Counted from the stretch's first letter, positions 26,688 to 35,782 are shown. The stretch: 64,000 nucleotides of DNA from Prochlorococcus sp. AG-409-N21 (GCA_003215415.1 QCKK01000001.1:1-64000); one strand, 5' to 3'. Notes: generated by a model from the sequence alone, not told the origin. Translations and numbers: made by a program.

Positions 26688-28592
26688 TTGACAGTTATAG
26701 GAATTTCTTGCGGGCATGATGCAAATGCATGTCTCATTGTCCGAGATAAATTTGTTTACTATTCGAATGCAGAAAGAAATGATCGATTCAAAGGTTCTTC
26801 TAGTTATATAGAAGCAATAAAAGCGGTTATTCGTTCTTCTGGAATCGTTACTAGTCAAATTGATACTATTATGATAACTAATACTCAAGCATGCGCATTG
26901 CCAATTGAAAATGAAAAACTCTTTATGGTTAAGGAATGGATAAAAGCTCCAGTTTTATTTAGATCTGACAACTCTCATGTCTACAAATGCAACTCAACGA
27001 GTCCTAAATACTTTTCTTATCAGAATTCATCTAATTGGTTCCCAACACCAATGTCTAATCACTGTAAGACTTACGATGAATTAGAAGCCCTTGCAAATTC
27101 ATCAAAACAAGCACATCCTAGGGATTTCATATTTAAAGGAAATTTTAAATTTGAAGGCTTGGATATAAGTGGATATTTTGTGGAGCATCACTTTGCTCAC
27201 GCAATAAGTGGTCTTGTAAGAAATAAAGATTGTCAACTAATAATTAGCTTGGATGGGTCAGGACATTCTCCTGAGTTAATAGCAAAGTTTCCTTACATCG
27301 CGGGGATAAGTATATTAAATCCTTCAAATAAAATAATTATTGGTCCTCCGCCATTATTTATGGGAGGAATATTATATAGTTGGGCTTCAAAATATTGTAA
27401 TTTGAGCGAAGGGAAGTTTATGGGTCTGGCTTCCTATTTTAATATCAATCAATCATTTACTAATTCAAAGCAATGGATAGATCTCCTTACGAGGCTAGAA
27501 ACACTTTTTGATAGTTCTTGTAAGAGTGTATATAATATAAAAATTGAAACTATAACAAAACAGATGAACTTTATACTATCTGATCTAACAAAATACTTTG
27601 AGGGTAAATTAGTATTAGACTATAGTCAGATTACAAAAAGAGATGTCTATAAAATCAATTTGCCAGAAAGATGGAAAATACTAATTGCTGGAGTTGTACA
27701 AGAAGTTTTTTCCCGTTTATATATTAAGAGCATCAAAAATCAGATAAGCTTCTTTAAAAGAAAAGGTCTATCAGCAAGAAGAGTTCTAATAACAGGAGGT
27801 TGTGTTCTAAATTGCCCTTCAAACAGGATTTTATGTGAAACTTTTCCTGAAATAGATTTTAGTTTTGATAATGCTTGTAATGATGAAGGGTTATCAATAG
27901 GTGCGGCATATGTCCTGAAGTTTATGAAAGGATATGACTCTAATAATAATCTTACTTCTCTTATAAATACGCCCTTTCTAGGAGATCATCCTTCACATGT
28001 AAAAGAAGCATTAATAATAGCAAAATCTGATGAACAACTTAGTTATAAGTATAGCTCAAATCTCAAAGATGATTCGGTTATTATTGGCAATCAATTATTA
28101 GAAGGTAAAGCTATAGTTTTGGCTAATGGCAGGTATGAATCTGGCCCTAGAGCACTTGGCAATCGATCTCTTATCGCTCTTGCAGAACTAGAAAAAACAC
28201 ATTGGATGCTTAATAAGATTAAAAGGCGCGAATACTGGAGACCAATAGCGCCTGTGATTAGAGAAAAAGACTTCGATGATTTTTTTATTGGGCCTAAAAA
28301 TAGCAATATGCTTATGACCAATTCAGTTAAATTTCCAGAAAAATTGCCTGGCACAACTCACGTCGATGGTTCTGCGCGAGTCCAAGTATTACATGATAAG
28401 TCTCATTTATTATGGTATCTGCTTGAATACCTGGAAGAAATGGGTCATTGTCCAGTATTAGCCAATACATCCCTCAATCAATCTGAAGAGCCTCTAATAA
28501 ACTCTGCTCCAAGAATCGTATCACTAATGCTGGACGAACCTGATATAGCCTGTGCTTATATAGATGGCTGGATAATAAAAAAGGTTGATTAA
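26688..28592 (+). CDS. Carbamoyltransferase, NodU/CmcH family
   Basis: 634 aa, transfers the carbamoyl group of carbamoyl phosphate to a hydroxyl via an adenylate, on sugars or antibiotics. The N-terminal Kae1-like domain has GISCGHDANACL and the metal-binding VEHHFAHAISG; SLDGSGHS is the adenylate region. The C-terminal domain carries ITGGCVLNCPSNRIL, GRYESGPRALGNRSL, EYWRPIAPVI and ANTSLNQSEEPLINS. The first in-frame initiator is TTG 26688, giving the right N-terminus. No Shine-Dalgarno is visible. Acceptor unknown; in this island a glycan is the best guess. Confidence 0.9.
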   Translation: MTVIGISCGHDANACLIVRDKFVYYSNAERNDRFKGSSSYIEAIKAVIRSSGIVTSQIDTIMITNTQACALPIENEKLFMVKEWIKAPVLFRSDNSHVYKCNSTSPKYFSYQNSSNWFPTPMSNHCKTYDELEALANSSKQAHPRDFIFKGNFKFEGLDISGYFVEHHFAHAISGLVRNKDCQLIISLDGSGHSPELIAKFPYIAGISILNPSNKIIIGPPPLFMGGILYSWASKYCNLSEGKFMGLASYFNINQSFTNSKQWIDLLTRLETLFDSSCKSVYNIKIETITKQMNFILSDLTKYFEGKLVLDYSQITKRDVYKINLPERWKILIAGVVQEVFSRLYIKSIKNQISFFKRKGLSARRVLITGGCVLNCPSNRILCETFPEIDFSFDNACNDEGLSIGAAYVLKFMKGYDSNNNLTSLINTPFLGDHPSHVKEALIIAKSDEQLSYKYSSNLKDDSVIIGNQLLEGKAIVLANGRYESGPRALGNRSLIALAELEKTHWMLNKIKRREYWRPIAPVIREKDFDDFFIGPKNSNMLMTNSVKFPEKLPGTTHVDGSARVQVLHDKSHLLWYLLEYLEEMGHCPVLANTSLNQSEEPLINSAPRIVSLMLDEPDIACAYIDGWIIKKVD

Positions 28593-28783
28593 TTCGAATT
28601 ATAAATCAATAGTATAAGTACTGTATTAAAGGTATCCTAATAAGATTATTGTACAGATATGTTCTAGAGCTAGTATGTTTTTTATACTGTAAGTGTTACC
28701 GGTCAGGATTTACTAAAAATCAATCAATTCAGAAACTATTTATAGGAGGGTAATATATACTGTTTCTACAAAGATTAAGTTTG

Positions 28784-29437
28784 TTATTTTATGTATTTAC
28801 TATTAATAGTTACCTTTTTCTTGGTCATTCCTGCAATTGTAGCAAGCGCAAACATACCAAGCAATGCGCCTCCCAGCATTAATCCTGCACCTTGACTGAC
28901 TCCAGCTCCTACAGCAACAATTATTGAATCACTAATTAGAAGACTTACAATTAAAGCTGGAGTAAATAGACGCCATCGCGTTCCTCCTATTCCAATTGCA
29001 TAGCTAAGGAAATCAAAAAGTCCCGTCATCAATAGTCCAGTCATTAAGAAGAAATTTCCCTCTAATTGATTGTGGTTAAAGCCTTCAATCCTCTTCATGG
29101 CTTTTACTCCAACCAAGCGTCTAACAGGTTCACGCCCGTAGTTTCTTGCTATAAAAAATGCTACTTGACAAAATATAAGGTCAGCCAAAACAATGGTGAC
29201 ATATCCTGTTTTAAACCCCAAGAGAGAACCGGCTAATAGTGAATATGCTGAACTTGGCAAAGCAGGCAGGATAATGCTTATACCTCTAAGTAGCATTATT
29301 CCCAAAGGGGCCCAGATCCCCATACTTTCAACTGTTTGACGAAGAGGCTCTATCCCATACATCTGTATGAAATACACTAAGAGGACAAATGCTCCAACAA
29401 AAAATGAAATCTGAAGAAACTTCCGTAATTTATTCAT
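28784..29437 (-). CDS. TVP38/TMEM64 (SNARE-associated) family membrane protein
   Basis: 217 aa with about five hydrophobic segments. It has the DedA/TVP38 core: GIWAPLGIMLLRGISIILPALPSS (re-entrant loop), SAYSLLAGSLLGFKTGYVTIVLAD, and GTRWRLFTPALIVSLLISDS. Relatives act in lipid or undecaprenyl-phosphate movement in the inner membrane. The ATG at 29437 precedes a basic N-terminus and the first helix. It is monocistronic by the look of its surroundings. Confidence 0.85.
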   Translation of the reverse strand: MNKLRKFLQISFFVGAFVLLVYFIQMYGIEPLRQTVESMGIWAPLGIMLLRGISIILPALPSSAYSLLAGSLLGFKTGYVTIVLADLIFCQVAFFIARNYGREPVRRLVGVKAMKRIEGFNHNQLEGNFFLMTGLLMTGLFDFLSYAIGIGGTRWRLFTPALIVSLLISDSIIVAVGAGVSQGAGLMLGGALLGMFALATIAGMTKKKVTINSKYIK

Positions 29438-29616
29438 AAGGAAAAGCTAAGTCGATTGGATGGTACACAAATTGAAAGCCGATATCTCAAGAAAAGTCAT
29501 CAAACTGAATAGATAATAAAGGGTAATAGGTCCTTGAAGAGATTAGAAGGACTGACTCGATTAGTTTTTAAGGGCTAAACCTTCCTGTGCGAGAGAAAAC
29601 TTCTATATTAATAACC

Positions 29617-29796
29617 TTAATTGTTCTTTGAAAACAAGCGAAACATCCAATATCCAACTATTGCGATTACGACCCAAGGTATGAGTACTCTAATAAACCA
29701 AATGATAAGTAGTAAAAACAGTGCAGAAAGAACTAGTGTCCTAGTTAATGCTTTGGCATCTTCTGTCATTAGTTTCCAGCGAGGCAATAAAGACAT
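29617..29796 (-). CDS. Small membrane protein (59 aa)
   Basis: ATG 29796 to TAA 29617-29619. Begins MSLLPRWKLMTEDAK, then two nearly contiguous hydrophobic stretches (TLVLSALFLLLIIWFI, LIPWVVIAIVGYWMF) and a short basic tail RLFSKNN. The opposite-strand frame across this DNA is less protein-like. No family is recognised. It lies 180 bases upstream of the TVP38 gene on the same strand and may share a transcript. Confidence 0.65.
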   Translation of the reverse strand: MSLLPRWKLMTEDAKALTRTLVLSALFLLLIIWFIRVLIPWVVIAIVGYWMFRLFSKNN

Positions 29797-30296
29797 GGGT
29801 TAGGGATTACGCTATTAATTTTTAGCAGATTATCATCAAAGGGATAGGAATCTCTAGATAATAATATTGAATATCCTTTTCAAATAATATTTCAATAATT
29901 CTTTTTTCTTGGCCCATAGAAATTCGTATATTCAAAAGTTAGCCTATTAATTCCACTCGTTTATTCGCGATAATTATTTTAACAGAAGTTATAGTTTAAA
30001 TCATTTCATAAACGGATCGTCTGATCCTAGTAAGCAAATAACAAGGTTTTCTTGAAGCACCCCAAGGATATTTACTGTTTTTTTCAATGGGCTTTTACTT
30101 CACAACAAAACATATGCTTAGGCTATTTCCTTCCAGCTCACACAGAATGTCCGATTTATGAGCGAAAGACTCGTTTATACCTTATGTGCTATGTGTATGG
30201 TATCCCAAGTTTCTAGGATCGGTTAGAAGAACTGGCAGGTTCAATTGTATGATTAGTTGTCTGTATCAAAACTTCCTCACTCGGAACTAAGGTCAT
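29797..30296. other. 500-base gap upstream of rpmG
   Basis: No convincing gene. Two adjacent 22-24-codon ORFs on the + strand (from ATG 30087 and ATG 30158) are too short to call. The rpmG promoter must be here. The segment 30005-30060 (CGGATCGTCTGATCC) has small inverted repeats but no terminator. Confidence 0.5.
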
Positions 30297-30494
30297 ATGG
30301 CTAAAAAAGGTACCAGAATAGTCGTGACCTTAGAGTGCACTGAGTGCCGTTCAGTCCCTGACTCAGAAAAGCGCTCCCCTGGAGTATCAAGGTACACCAC
30401 TGAAAAGAACAGAAGAAACACAACAGAAAGGTTAGAACTCAAAAAATTCTCACCACAGCTCAACAGGATGACTATCCACAAGGAAATTAAATAG
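30297..30494 (+). CDS. rpmG: 50S ribosomal protein L33
   Basis: 65 aa, basic, with the L33 pattern: [18 protein letters not shown], then [21 protein letters not shown]. Only one CxxC pair (ECTEC) is left, so the second zinc-binding pair is absent, as in some cyanobacterial copies. ATG 30297 follows a weak purine run (AACTAAGG). In cyanobacteria and plastids rpmG is normally followed directly by rpsR (S18). Here nothing resembling S18 follows for 300 bases. Confidence 0.95.
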   Translation: MAKKGTRIVVTLECTECRSVPDSEKRSPGVSRYTTEKNRRNTTERLELKKFSPQLNRMTIHKEIK

Positions 30495-30548
30495 CCAGTT
30501 GAGAGTGAAGACTGTGCTTAATACCAACATTTTTGTCTGATTACAGCC

Positions 30549-30674
30549 CTATATAGCTAAATCAGGAGCAAGTCCACTATCAATATTAAAAGTTGCGCCT
30601 GTAACTACATGGTGGATAGCCCATTTTTTATTTGAATTCGCGTCTGACAATCGCAAAATAATGGTATGTACGTA
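30549..30674 (-). pseudogene. Possible short-chain dehydrogenase C-terminal remnant
   Basis: A reverse-strand open stretch of 41 codons with no start ends in HVVTGATFNIDSGLAPDLAI, which resembles the C-terminal VTGxxxxxDGGL strand-and-loop of short-chain dehydrogenases. It is preceded by LRLSDANSN, reminiscent of the LASDxAS segment. No other part of an SDR is visible upstream, where a stop (30675-30677) and a cluster of palindromes occur. The call rests on a short match and could be chance. Confidence 0.25.
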
Positions 30675-30706
30675 CTAGGCAGGCTGCTGCCTAGATCCAG
30701 TACTGG
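30667..30706. repeat. Cluster of three palindromes
   Basis: Three adjacent inverted repeats: GTACGTAC (30667-30674), CTAGGCAG / CTGCCTAG with a GCTG loop (30675-30694), and CCAGTACTGG (30697-30706). None is followed by a T-run, so it is not a simple terminator. Confidence 0.8.
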
Positions 30707-30807
30707 CCAAGAATGAGCCTGCATTTATTAGTGTTGTAAGCGATAGGACAAAACCCAGAAAGATCTGCCTAAATTAAGAGAATCCTTTATTAAGTCTTTA
30801 GTAAGTG

Positions 30808-31584
30808 ATGAATGAACTCCGCCAGAGAATCTATGAACAGATAATTAACAAAACTCCAGGTGGCAGAACTTCTTTATTCAATAAAATATGTGGTGTTACT
30901 ATTTTTATTTCGATATTTTTTGCAGTAATAGTTACTGAGAATTCAATAGATTATCAATTTGGAGATCAAATAGACCTATTAGACTGGATAATTGGAGGTT
31001 TATTTTGTATAGAATATATCTGTCGCTTATGGGTAGCACCTCTTGAAGACAAATATGGCGTGGGATTGAAAGGGGTTTTGCGTTACATGATTTCGCCAAT
31101 GGCAATTATAGATGTCATTGCAATCATCCCTTCATTTTTTGGTGTACGCGCTGAATTAAAGATTTTAAGAATCATCCGTCTACTTCGAATATTGAAGATT
31201 GGAAGAAGTGAGAAATTCAAACAAAGTATATTTCACTTCAATTATGCCCTTCGATCAAAGAGTCAAGAACTACAAATTTCAACTTTTTATACGATATTGC
31301 TCTTACTAATTAGTAGCACATTTATGTATCTTGCCGAGTCATCTATTCAACCAGAGTTATTAGGGTCAATTCCGAGATGTCTATGGTGGTCAATTACAAC
31401 TGTATGTGCTGTTGGATATGGCGATTCAGTTCCAATTACAGCAATTGGTAAAATAATTGCATCAGTAACTTCTCTTTTGGGTATTGCTGCAATAGCGATA
31501 CCTACAGGAATACTTGCTTCAGGTTTTAGTGAGTCACTAAGTGTTCAAGAAAAGGTCCTTAGAGTAGAAAAATTAGAAAAGTAA
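30808..31584 (+). CDS. Voltage-gated-type potassium channel (VIC superfamily)
   Basis: 258 aa from ATG 30808; an adjacent GTG at 30805 is the alternative. Six membrane segments: S1 at about 25-45, S2 near IIGGLFCIEYICRLWVA, S3 near AIIDVIAIIPSFF, an S4 with regularly spaced arginines (RIIRLLRILKIGR), then the S5-pore-S6 unit. The selectivity filter is TTVCAVGYGDSVP. This is the full voltage-sensor plus pore architecture of a Kv-like bacterial channel in the plasma membrane. No cytoplasmic RCK or cNMP domain is present. Confidence 0.9.
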   Translation: MNELRQRIYEQIINKTPGGRTSLFNKICGVTIFISIFFAVIVTENSIDYQFGDQIDLLDWIIGGLFCIEYICRLWVAPLEDKYGVGLKGVLRYMISPMAIIDVIAIIPSFFGVRAELKILRIIRLLRILKIGRSEKFKQSIFHFNYALRSKSQELQISTFYTILLLLISSTFMYLAESSIQPELLGSIPRCLWWSITTVCAVGYGDSVPITAIGKIIASVTSLLGIAAIAIPTGILASGFSESLSVQEKVLRVEKLEK

Positions 31585-31797
31585 TTAAAACCAAGGTCGA
31601 AGAGAAAAAAGCATATGCAGATAAGGTTCTTTCTTTCCCTGGCATTTTCCCTCGCAGAAAAATGGGACCTAATGCTCCATCCAGGAACTAACTGAAAGTA
31701 AACTCTTCATAAATTCACGAAATTGCAATAAGAGGTAGATGTTCTAGCATTTCCTGGAACTTGAAAGAACGGAGAGGGTATCTCTCTGGACTTCGTA

Positions 31798-31947
31798 ATG
31801 GTATATAAAGTATTGGATAAGTTACTCAAAATCGTTGGCGCAAATAAGCCACAACATACTCCAGCAAACTTTTTAGACGGGATTGACTGCATAGACAATT
31901 CATTAGGAAGAAAAGCCAGGATTACTCCCGCTTCCTACATTAATTAA
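31798..31947 (+). CDS. Possible 49-aa ORF
   Basis: ATG 31798 to TAA 31947 encodes MVYKVLDKLLKIVGANKP and ends GRKARITPASYIN. The composition is protein-like, but there is no Shine-Dalgarno and no recognised family. It is the only sensible candidate in the 31585-31976 gap. Confidence 0.3.
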   Translation: MVYKVLDKLLKIVGANKPQHTPANFLDGIDCIDNSLGRKARITPASYIN

Positions 31948-31976
31948 TGTCTCTTAAATACATACCTAAATAAAGT

Positions 31977-32432
31977 CTATTTACCCTTATAAATAGACTC
32001 AAGAATAATTCGAATAACTAATAATAGAACTATTGCTGCAAAAGCAGAATAAAGAAAGATCTCTTGCGGCAAAAATGCACTTTTATGCATGACATTATGC
32101 AGCCAATCTAAAATAAAACCAAGAATAGATCCTAATAAAGTTCCTTGCAATATTGAATAAACAAAAGGAACTCCAACAGGAATCAAACTATTTTTATTTA
32201 TGTCTGCATCAAATAATAATATTTGAAAAATACTCTTCAAGTTTTTCAAAGCATTTGACTTGTTTGATGCCCACCATCTTGCGAGTCCGAATAATCCTCC
32301 AATAGTTGCAAGGTATTGAGGCGCCTCCATGGCATTCATCTGTGCAGTATTGCGAATTAGCAATAGAACCAAAAAGCCGCCTACTGCTAGTCCAATATTA
32401 ATCTTGTCCTCTTGATTCAATTTAAAGCCCAT
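31977..32432 (-). CDS. Hypothetical membrane protein (151 aa)
   Basis: Three or four hydrophobic segments (IGLAVGGFLVLLLI at about 12-25, QYLATIGGLFGLARWW at 39-54, VPFVYSILQGTLLGSILGFILDWL at 87-110, IFLYSAFAAIVLLLVIRIILES at 125-146). No recognised domain. ATG 32432, monocistronic. An inner-membrane protein is inferred only from the helices. Confidence 0.65.
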   Translation of the reverse strand: MGFKLNQEDKINIGLAVGGFLVLLLIRNTAQMNAMEAPQYLATIGGLFGLARWWASNKSNALKNLKSIFQILLFDADINKNSLIPVGVPFVYSILQGTLLGSILGFILDWLHNVMHKSAFLPQEIFLYSAFAAIVLLLVIRIILESIYKGK

Positions 32433-32572
32433 TTTGATTAAAGATTAAAGTTTAATTTTTAATTTTTATCTTAGGGGCAAACGATTGATAGATGTTATAA
32501 ATATGATAATTGAGATAATATGTTAATAAAATTCTTAGATTTATGAGTTAGCGAGTTTTAAACTTGAATTTT

Positions 32573-32671
32573 CTAGGTGGTATTAATTCTATAAAGTCCG
32601 TCACAATCCGTTCCCCTGTATAGAGTCTCATTCTGTTCTAATGCTCGAATATCACTTTCAGAGAGTGACAT
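32573..32671 (-). CDS. Possible small cysteine-containing ORF (32 aa; frame open to 32746)
   Basis: From ATG 32671 the peptide begins MSLSESDIRALEQNE and ends GTDCDGLYRINTT. The same frame is open upstream to 32746, adding a Cys-containing stretch (PCLIQFNPEPCHLYPN), with a TTG available. Pattern and even codon use suggest a real short gene in an otherwise empty 520-base gap, but no family is recognised. Confidence 0.3.
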   Translation of the reverse strand: MSLSESDIRALEQNETLYRGTDCDGLYRINTT

Positions 32672-32956
32672 TTTCCTAATGCACAACTCCCGATTTGGAT
32701 ATAAATGACAGGGTTCAGGGTTGAACTGGATTAAGCAAGGTAATCCTTATAAACGACTGCAAGTATTGGGTTCTTGTACATGGTTGAGAGGGAGTTTTAG
32801 AAACCTCTCCACTTCTTTTCTGAGTTGGAATCAATGGAAAGCCATGATAGCAGCAGATTTATTACTTTTCTTGGTCAAGGTACTTGTCCTAATTTAAAAG
32901 GAGATTTATATATTAGAAATAATTAGAACTTCTCTAAAGATACAAAGCGTAGATAC

Positions 32957-33622
32957 TTATTTATTTGGTTCTGGTGGGACTATTGGGTCAATTGAGAAGG
33001 GCAGATTAAAACTTGATTCTGACGAATTAAACTTATTTTTATATTCCTCTTGAAACTTGGAATCATGTACTTTAATTTCTTCAATGGATCTTAATGTTCC
33101 CATCCGCAAACCAGAAACTATAGGCAACTCTTGCAACATTTTAGCGACAGGGCGATCATTCACAAAGTTAAAAGAATGGATCATCTTTTCCCCAAATTGG
33201 TCGTATCCGACAATTGTGAAATAGAAATCTGATGATTTTCCTAAGGAAGATCCACTAATTCCTCCACTAGCTCCACCCGCAATAATTCCTGGACCACAAA
33301 GAACAACAGTCCAACAAGTTGCTATCCCCCCAATAACTGCCCCACCTATCCCTCCAGCTCCAGCCCCAGCAGCAGCAGCAGACTTATTAAGCTTAGGACC
33401 CCCTCCTTGAAACCATTGGACAATTCTATGAGCCGGCATAAAACCCTCTGGCGTGGTAATCCCTTTTGCCTCTAAAGCAATAGAACATGGAACTTCATCA
33501 CAAAGGGCTTTATAAACACCTGCTATAGATTTTTTTTCGAGGAACGTTAAAAAGAAGATTCCAAAAAGAAGAATAGATGATTTTTTAAACATTCTACTTA
33601 CAGAATCATTTTCTAATTTCAT
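32957..33622 (-). CDS. Hypothetical secreted Gly-rich protein (221 aa)
   Basis: N-terminal signal sequence (ILLFGIFFLTFLEKKSIA, about residues 16-33). The central part is a glycine-zipper-like hydrophobic stretch (AAAGAGAGGIGGAVIGGIATC, about 81-101) followed by CGPGIIAGGASGGISGSSLG, which may insert into the outer membrane. A polar C-terminal domain follows, ending in prolines. ATG 33622; the upstream gene on the same strand ends 14 bases before it, so the pair is probably an operon. Function unknown. Confidence 0.65.
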   Translation of the reverse strand: MKLENDSVSRMFKKSSILLFGIFFLTFLEKKSIAGVYKALCDEVPCSIALEAKGITTPEGFMPAHRIVQWFQGGGPKLNKSAAAAGAGAGGIGGAVIGGIATCWTVVLCGPGIIAGGASGGISGSSLGKSSDFYFTIVGYDQFGEKMIHSFNFVNDRPVAKMLQELPIVSGLRMGTLRSIEEIKVHDSKFQEEYKNKFNSSESSFNLPFSIDPIVPPEPNK

Positions 33623-33636
33623 AATTAAAAGCTGAG

Positions 33637-34158
33637 TTAAAACGTTTCAGAATTACACATGGCTAATGCAAGATCAATGACTCCTGCAAAATCCACTGCA
33701 ACTTTATGGTTTTTAAATCTAACTAACAGGTTGTTTTTCCTTGGACTATTTGGCTTAGGTACTGAGAACAAAAAGTCATGATCTATTCCCCTTTCTTTCT
33801 TAGTTATCCGCTCAAGATTCGCTTCTGTAAAACCAACTCTTTTATAAGGAGAGGCTGGATTTGATCTATATCCAATTCTTGATTTTTCATGGCATAAGTC
33901 TAATTCTTTAGCTCCATCTATAGAAATTGAATTTATATGCAGATTGTCTATAAAAACAGAGCATCCATCAAATCCACCACCTGATGCACAAAGAGCTTCA
34001 TACTTTCCATAATCCTTAACCCTAGGTTCAAAAAGTTTCGAGGATAAAGCTGTCTGGGGACCTGATAAAAAAAATAACGCCAGAGTTAATGGTACAGATA
34101 GCCTAGATGCTGATACCCAATTAAGCAGATAACTCATCCTACAAAAAAATATCAGCAA
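33637..34158 (-). CDS. Hypothetical exported protein (173 aa)
   Basis: A hydrophobic N-terminal segment (SVPLTLALFFLSGPQTALS, about 21-39) looks like a signal peptide. The mature part contains two Cys pairs (ALCASGGGFDGCSVF and LDLCHEKS) and ends in AMCNSETF. No recognised family. It is the first gene of a reverse-strand pair with the Gly-rich gene and is divergent from the CsgG-like candidate at 34223, sharing a short promoter region. Confidence 0.6.
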   Translation of the reverse strand: MLIFFCRMSYLLNWVSASRLSVPLTLALFFLSGPQTALSSKLFEPRVKDYGKYEALCASGGGFDGCSVFIDNLHINSISIDGAKELDLCHEKSRIGYRSNPASPYKRVGFTEANLERITKKERGIDHDFLFSVPKPNSPRKNNLLVRFKNHKVAVDFAGVIDLALAMCNSETF

Positions 34159-34222
34159 GTTAGCCTAGCTATAATAGATGATATAGTTTGGTTTAATGAT
34201 AATTCTTCTTTTGCTGCCATAA

Positions 34223-34993
34223 ATGAAAAAGATACTAGCCACTGGTTTTTCAGCATTAATTGCACTTACCTCAATACCCGCCATTGCAGAAGAGAGTCAA
34301 GACAAAGTAAAAAATGTTACCTTCACTACCAAAGATGCAGTGGTTTTAATGCCTTGCATGGACAAAACCGGCACTTCTGCACAAGTTCAGGGTGCAGGAG
34401 CCATGCAAATGAGCACAAAGAATGAATTTTGCACTGAAATACTGAATCAACTCATTAGAGATGGAGGTGCAAAGACTGTCTCTTGGTTTAAAGTCAATAA
34501 GAAGCTTCAACAAGTTGTAAATAGTTCATGGCTTAATCCTTTCGGTCTTGGTGCAGATAAAAAGTCACGAATGGATCTAACAAGTGATATTTACATACCA
34601 GAACTAATTACTGCATCAAAAGCGTTGCGTGCAAAATATATAGTTCGTCCAATTGTGTTAAATAAAGATTCCGTGACTAATACATCAAATAAAGGGCCTG
34701 GTGCAGCAGCAATGATCCCATATGTTGGAATTTTTGCTGGTCGCTCCAAAACACAGACAACTAAATCATCTAATGTTACGGTAAAATTTGATATTATTAG
34801 CGTGCCTGAGCAAGATATTGTGGCTACAAGAACATTTAGTGGAGATGTTAATACAAGCAAAAAGCAGAGCGGATATAGTTTCGAAATGAGTAATCAATCT
34901 TTTAATGCAGGCGGAATGGATGCAGGCACTCGTGCTGCTATGACAGATGCACTTTATAAAGGAGTTGAGTATCTGGCTGATCGCATCAATTAG
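34223..34993 (+). CDS. Exported protein, possibly CsgG-like
   Basis: 256 aa with a clear signal peptide (MKKILATGFSALIALTSIPAIA, cleavage near AIA-EE). The mature domain alternates strands and helices. The layout (MPCMDKTG early, a helix EILNQLIRDGG, a strand AKYIVRPIVLNKD, a central AMIPYVGIFAGR, then SNVTVKFDIISVPEQDIVATRTFSGDV and a final helix) is reminiscent of CsgG/TolB-like outer-membrane secretion or lipoprotein factors. No lipobox cysteine is seen, so that comparison is tentative. Confidence 0.65.
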   Translation: MKKILATGFSALIALTSIPAIAEESQDKVKNVTFTTKDAVVLMPCMDKTGTSAQVQGAGAMQMSTKNEFCTEILNQLIRDGGAKTVSWFKVNKKLQQVVNSSWLNPFGLGADKKSRMDLTSDIYIPELITASKALRAKYIVRPIVLNKDSVTNTSNKGPGAAAMIPYVGIFAGRSKTQTTKSSNVTVKFDIISVPEQDIVATRTFSGDVNTSKKQSGYSFEMSNQSFNAGGMDAGTRAAMTDALYKGVEYLADRIN

Positions 34994-35396
34994 CCATTGG
35001 TCCAACTTCCTCTAGAAAGAATTTAAATGGTTGAACATACTGACTATCATTAAATGCCACTGCCATTTGCTCATTATCACCATCAATATTTTTATAAGAT
35101 ATACCAAAAACATGTCTATGCTTAACCCAGGTAAATATGAATCCCTTTAATTTGCTTTGATTTGTATAACCCCATTTACCTATTTTATGCAATTTAACAA
35201 TATTTGTTCTACCTGAATTAAACTTAATAACCATAGCTCTTTTATGAATTGCGATATTGCACATCTGCTCTGTTTTTAATCCAACGACACAAGTTAAATT
35301 ATTAAACTCCTCGGCAGCATAAGAAGAACGATTGTCTAAAGCAAAAAACGAAGCGAAGGCAACAGCACATAGGCTTGAAAGGTATAATTTATTCAT
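34986..35396 (-). CDS. Hypothetical exported protein (136 aa)
   Basis: Signal peptide LYLSSLCAVAFASFFALDNRSSYA at about residues 3-27. The mature part has two Cys (NLTCVVGLKTEQMCNIAI) and a beta-rich remainder. It is convergent with the CsgG-like gene, overlapping its last 8 bases. Function unknown. Confidence 0.6.
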   Translation of the reverse strand: MNKLYLSSLCAVAFASFFALDNRSSYAAEEFNNLTCVVGLKTEQMCNIAIHKRAMVIKFNSGRTNIVKLHKIGKWGYTNQSKLKGFIFTWVKHRHVFGISYKNIDGDNEQMAVAFNDSQYVQPFKFFLEEVGPMAN

Positions 35397-35697
35397 TAAA
35401 TAAACGAGATTATTACAATATATTCTATCATAGAATTTAAATAAGGAATTTTTAGTTATTAAATCTAAGGCTAAGGAATTAGGGATTTATATATTGTTTG
35501 TGTTGCTTACAGAGGAGTTTGGAGAAGAGAAATATTTGTTTTTCTAGTGTTCTTACGATAGAAATTTATATCAATGTTATGTATTATTTAGTCTTCTACA
35601 GGAAAAAAGCCTTAACTCGACAGCAAAAAGTCGAATCTAGTTGATTTTTTAGAGCGCCATGAACCCCCCTGAAATACCTAGAGACAAAAGTAAGAAG

Positions 35698-35782
35698 CGG
35701 AGAGGGTGGGATTCGAACCCACGGACAGTTGCCTGTCAAACGATTTCGAGTCGTTCGCTTTCGACCACTCAGCCACCTCTCC
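35698..35782 (-). tRNA. tRNA-Ser (anticodon CGA)
   Basis: Reverse-strand 85-nt class II tRNA. The acceptor GGAGAGG pairs with CCTCTCC plus discriminator G. The anticodon stem AACGA/TCGTT closes loop CTCGAAA, so the anticodon is CGA and reads UCG. A long variable arm (GGCAACTGTCC-like) and the T-arm GGTTCGAATCC are clear. The CCA is not encoded. Confidence 0.97.

Noticed and set aside
29621-29803. 60-aa forward ORF
   Set aside because: Antisense to a 59-aa membrane protein with clear helices.
30087-30230. Two short forward ORFs upstream of rpmG
   Set aside because: Only 22-24 codons each, with no family pattern; likely chance.
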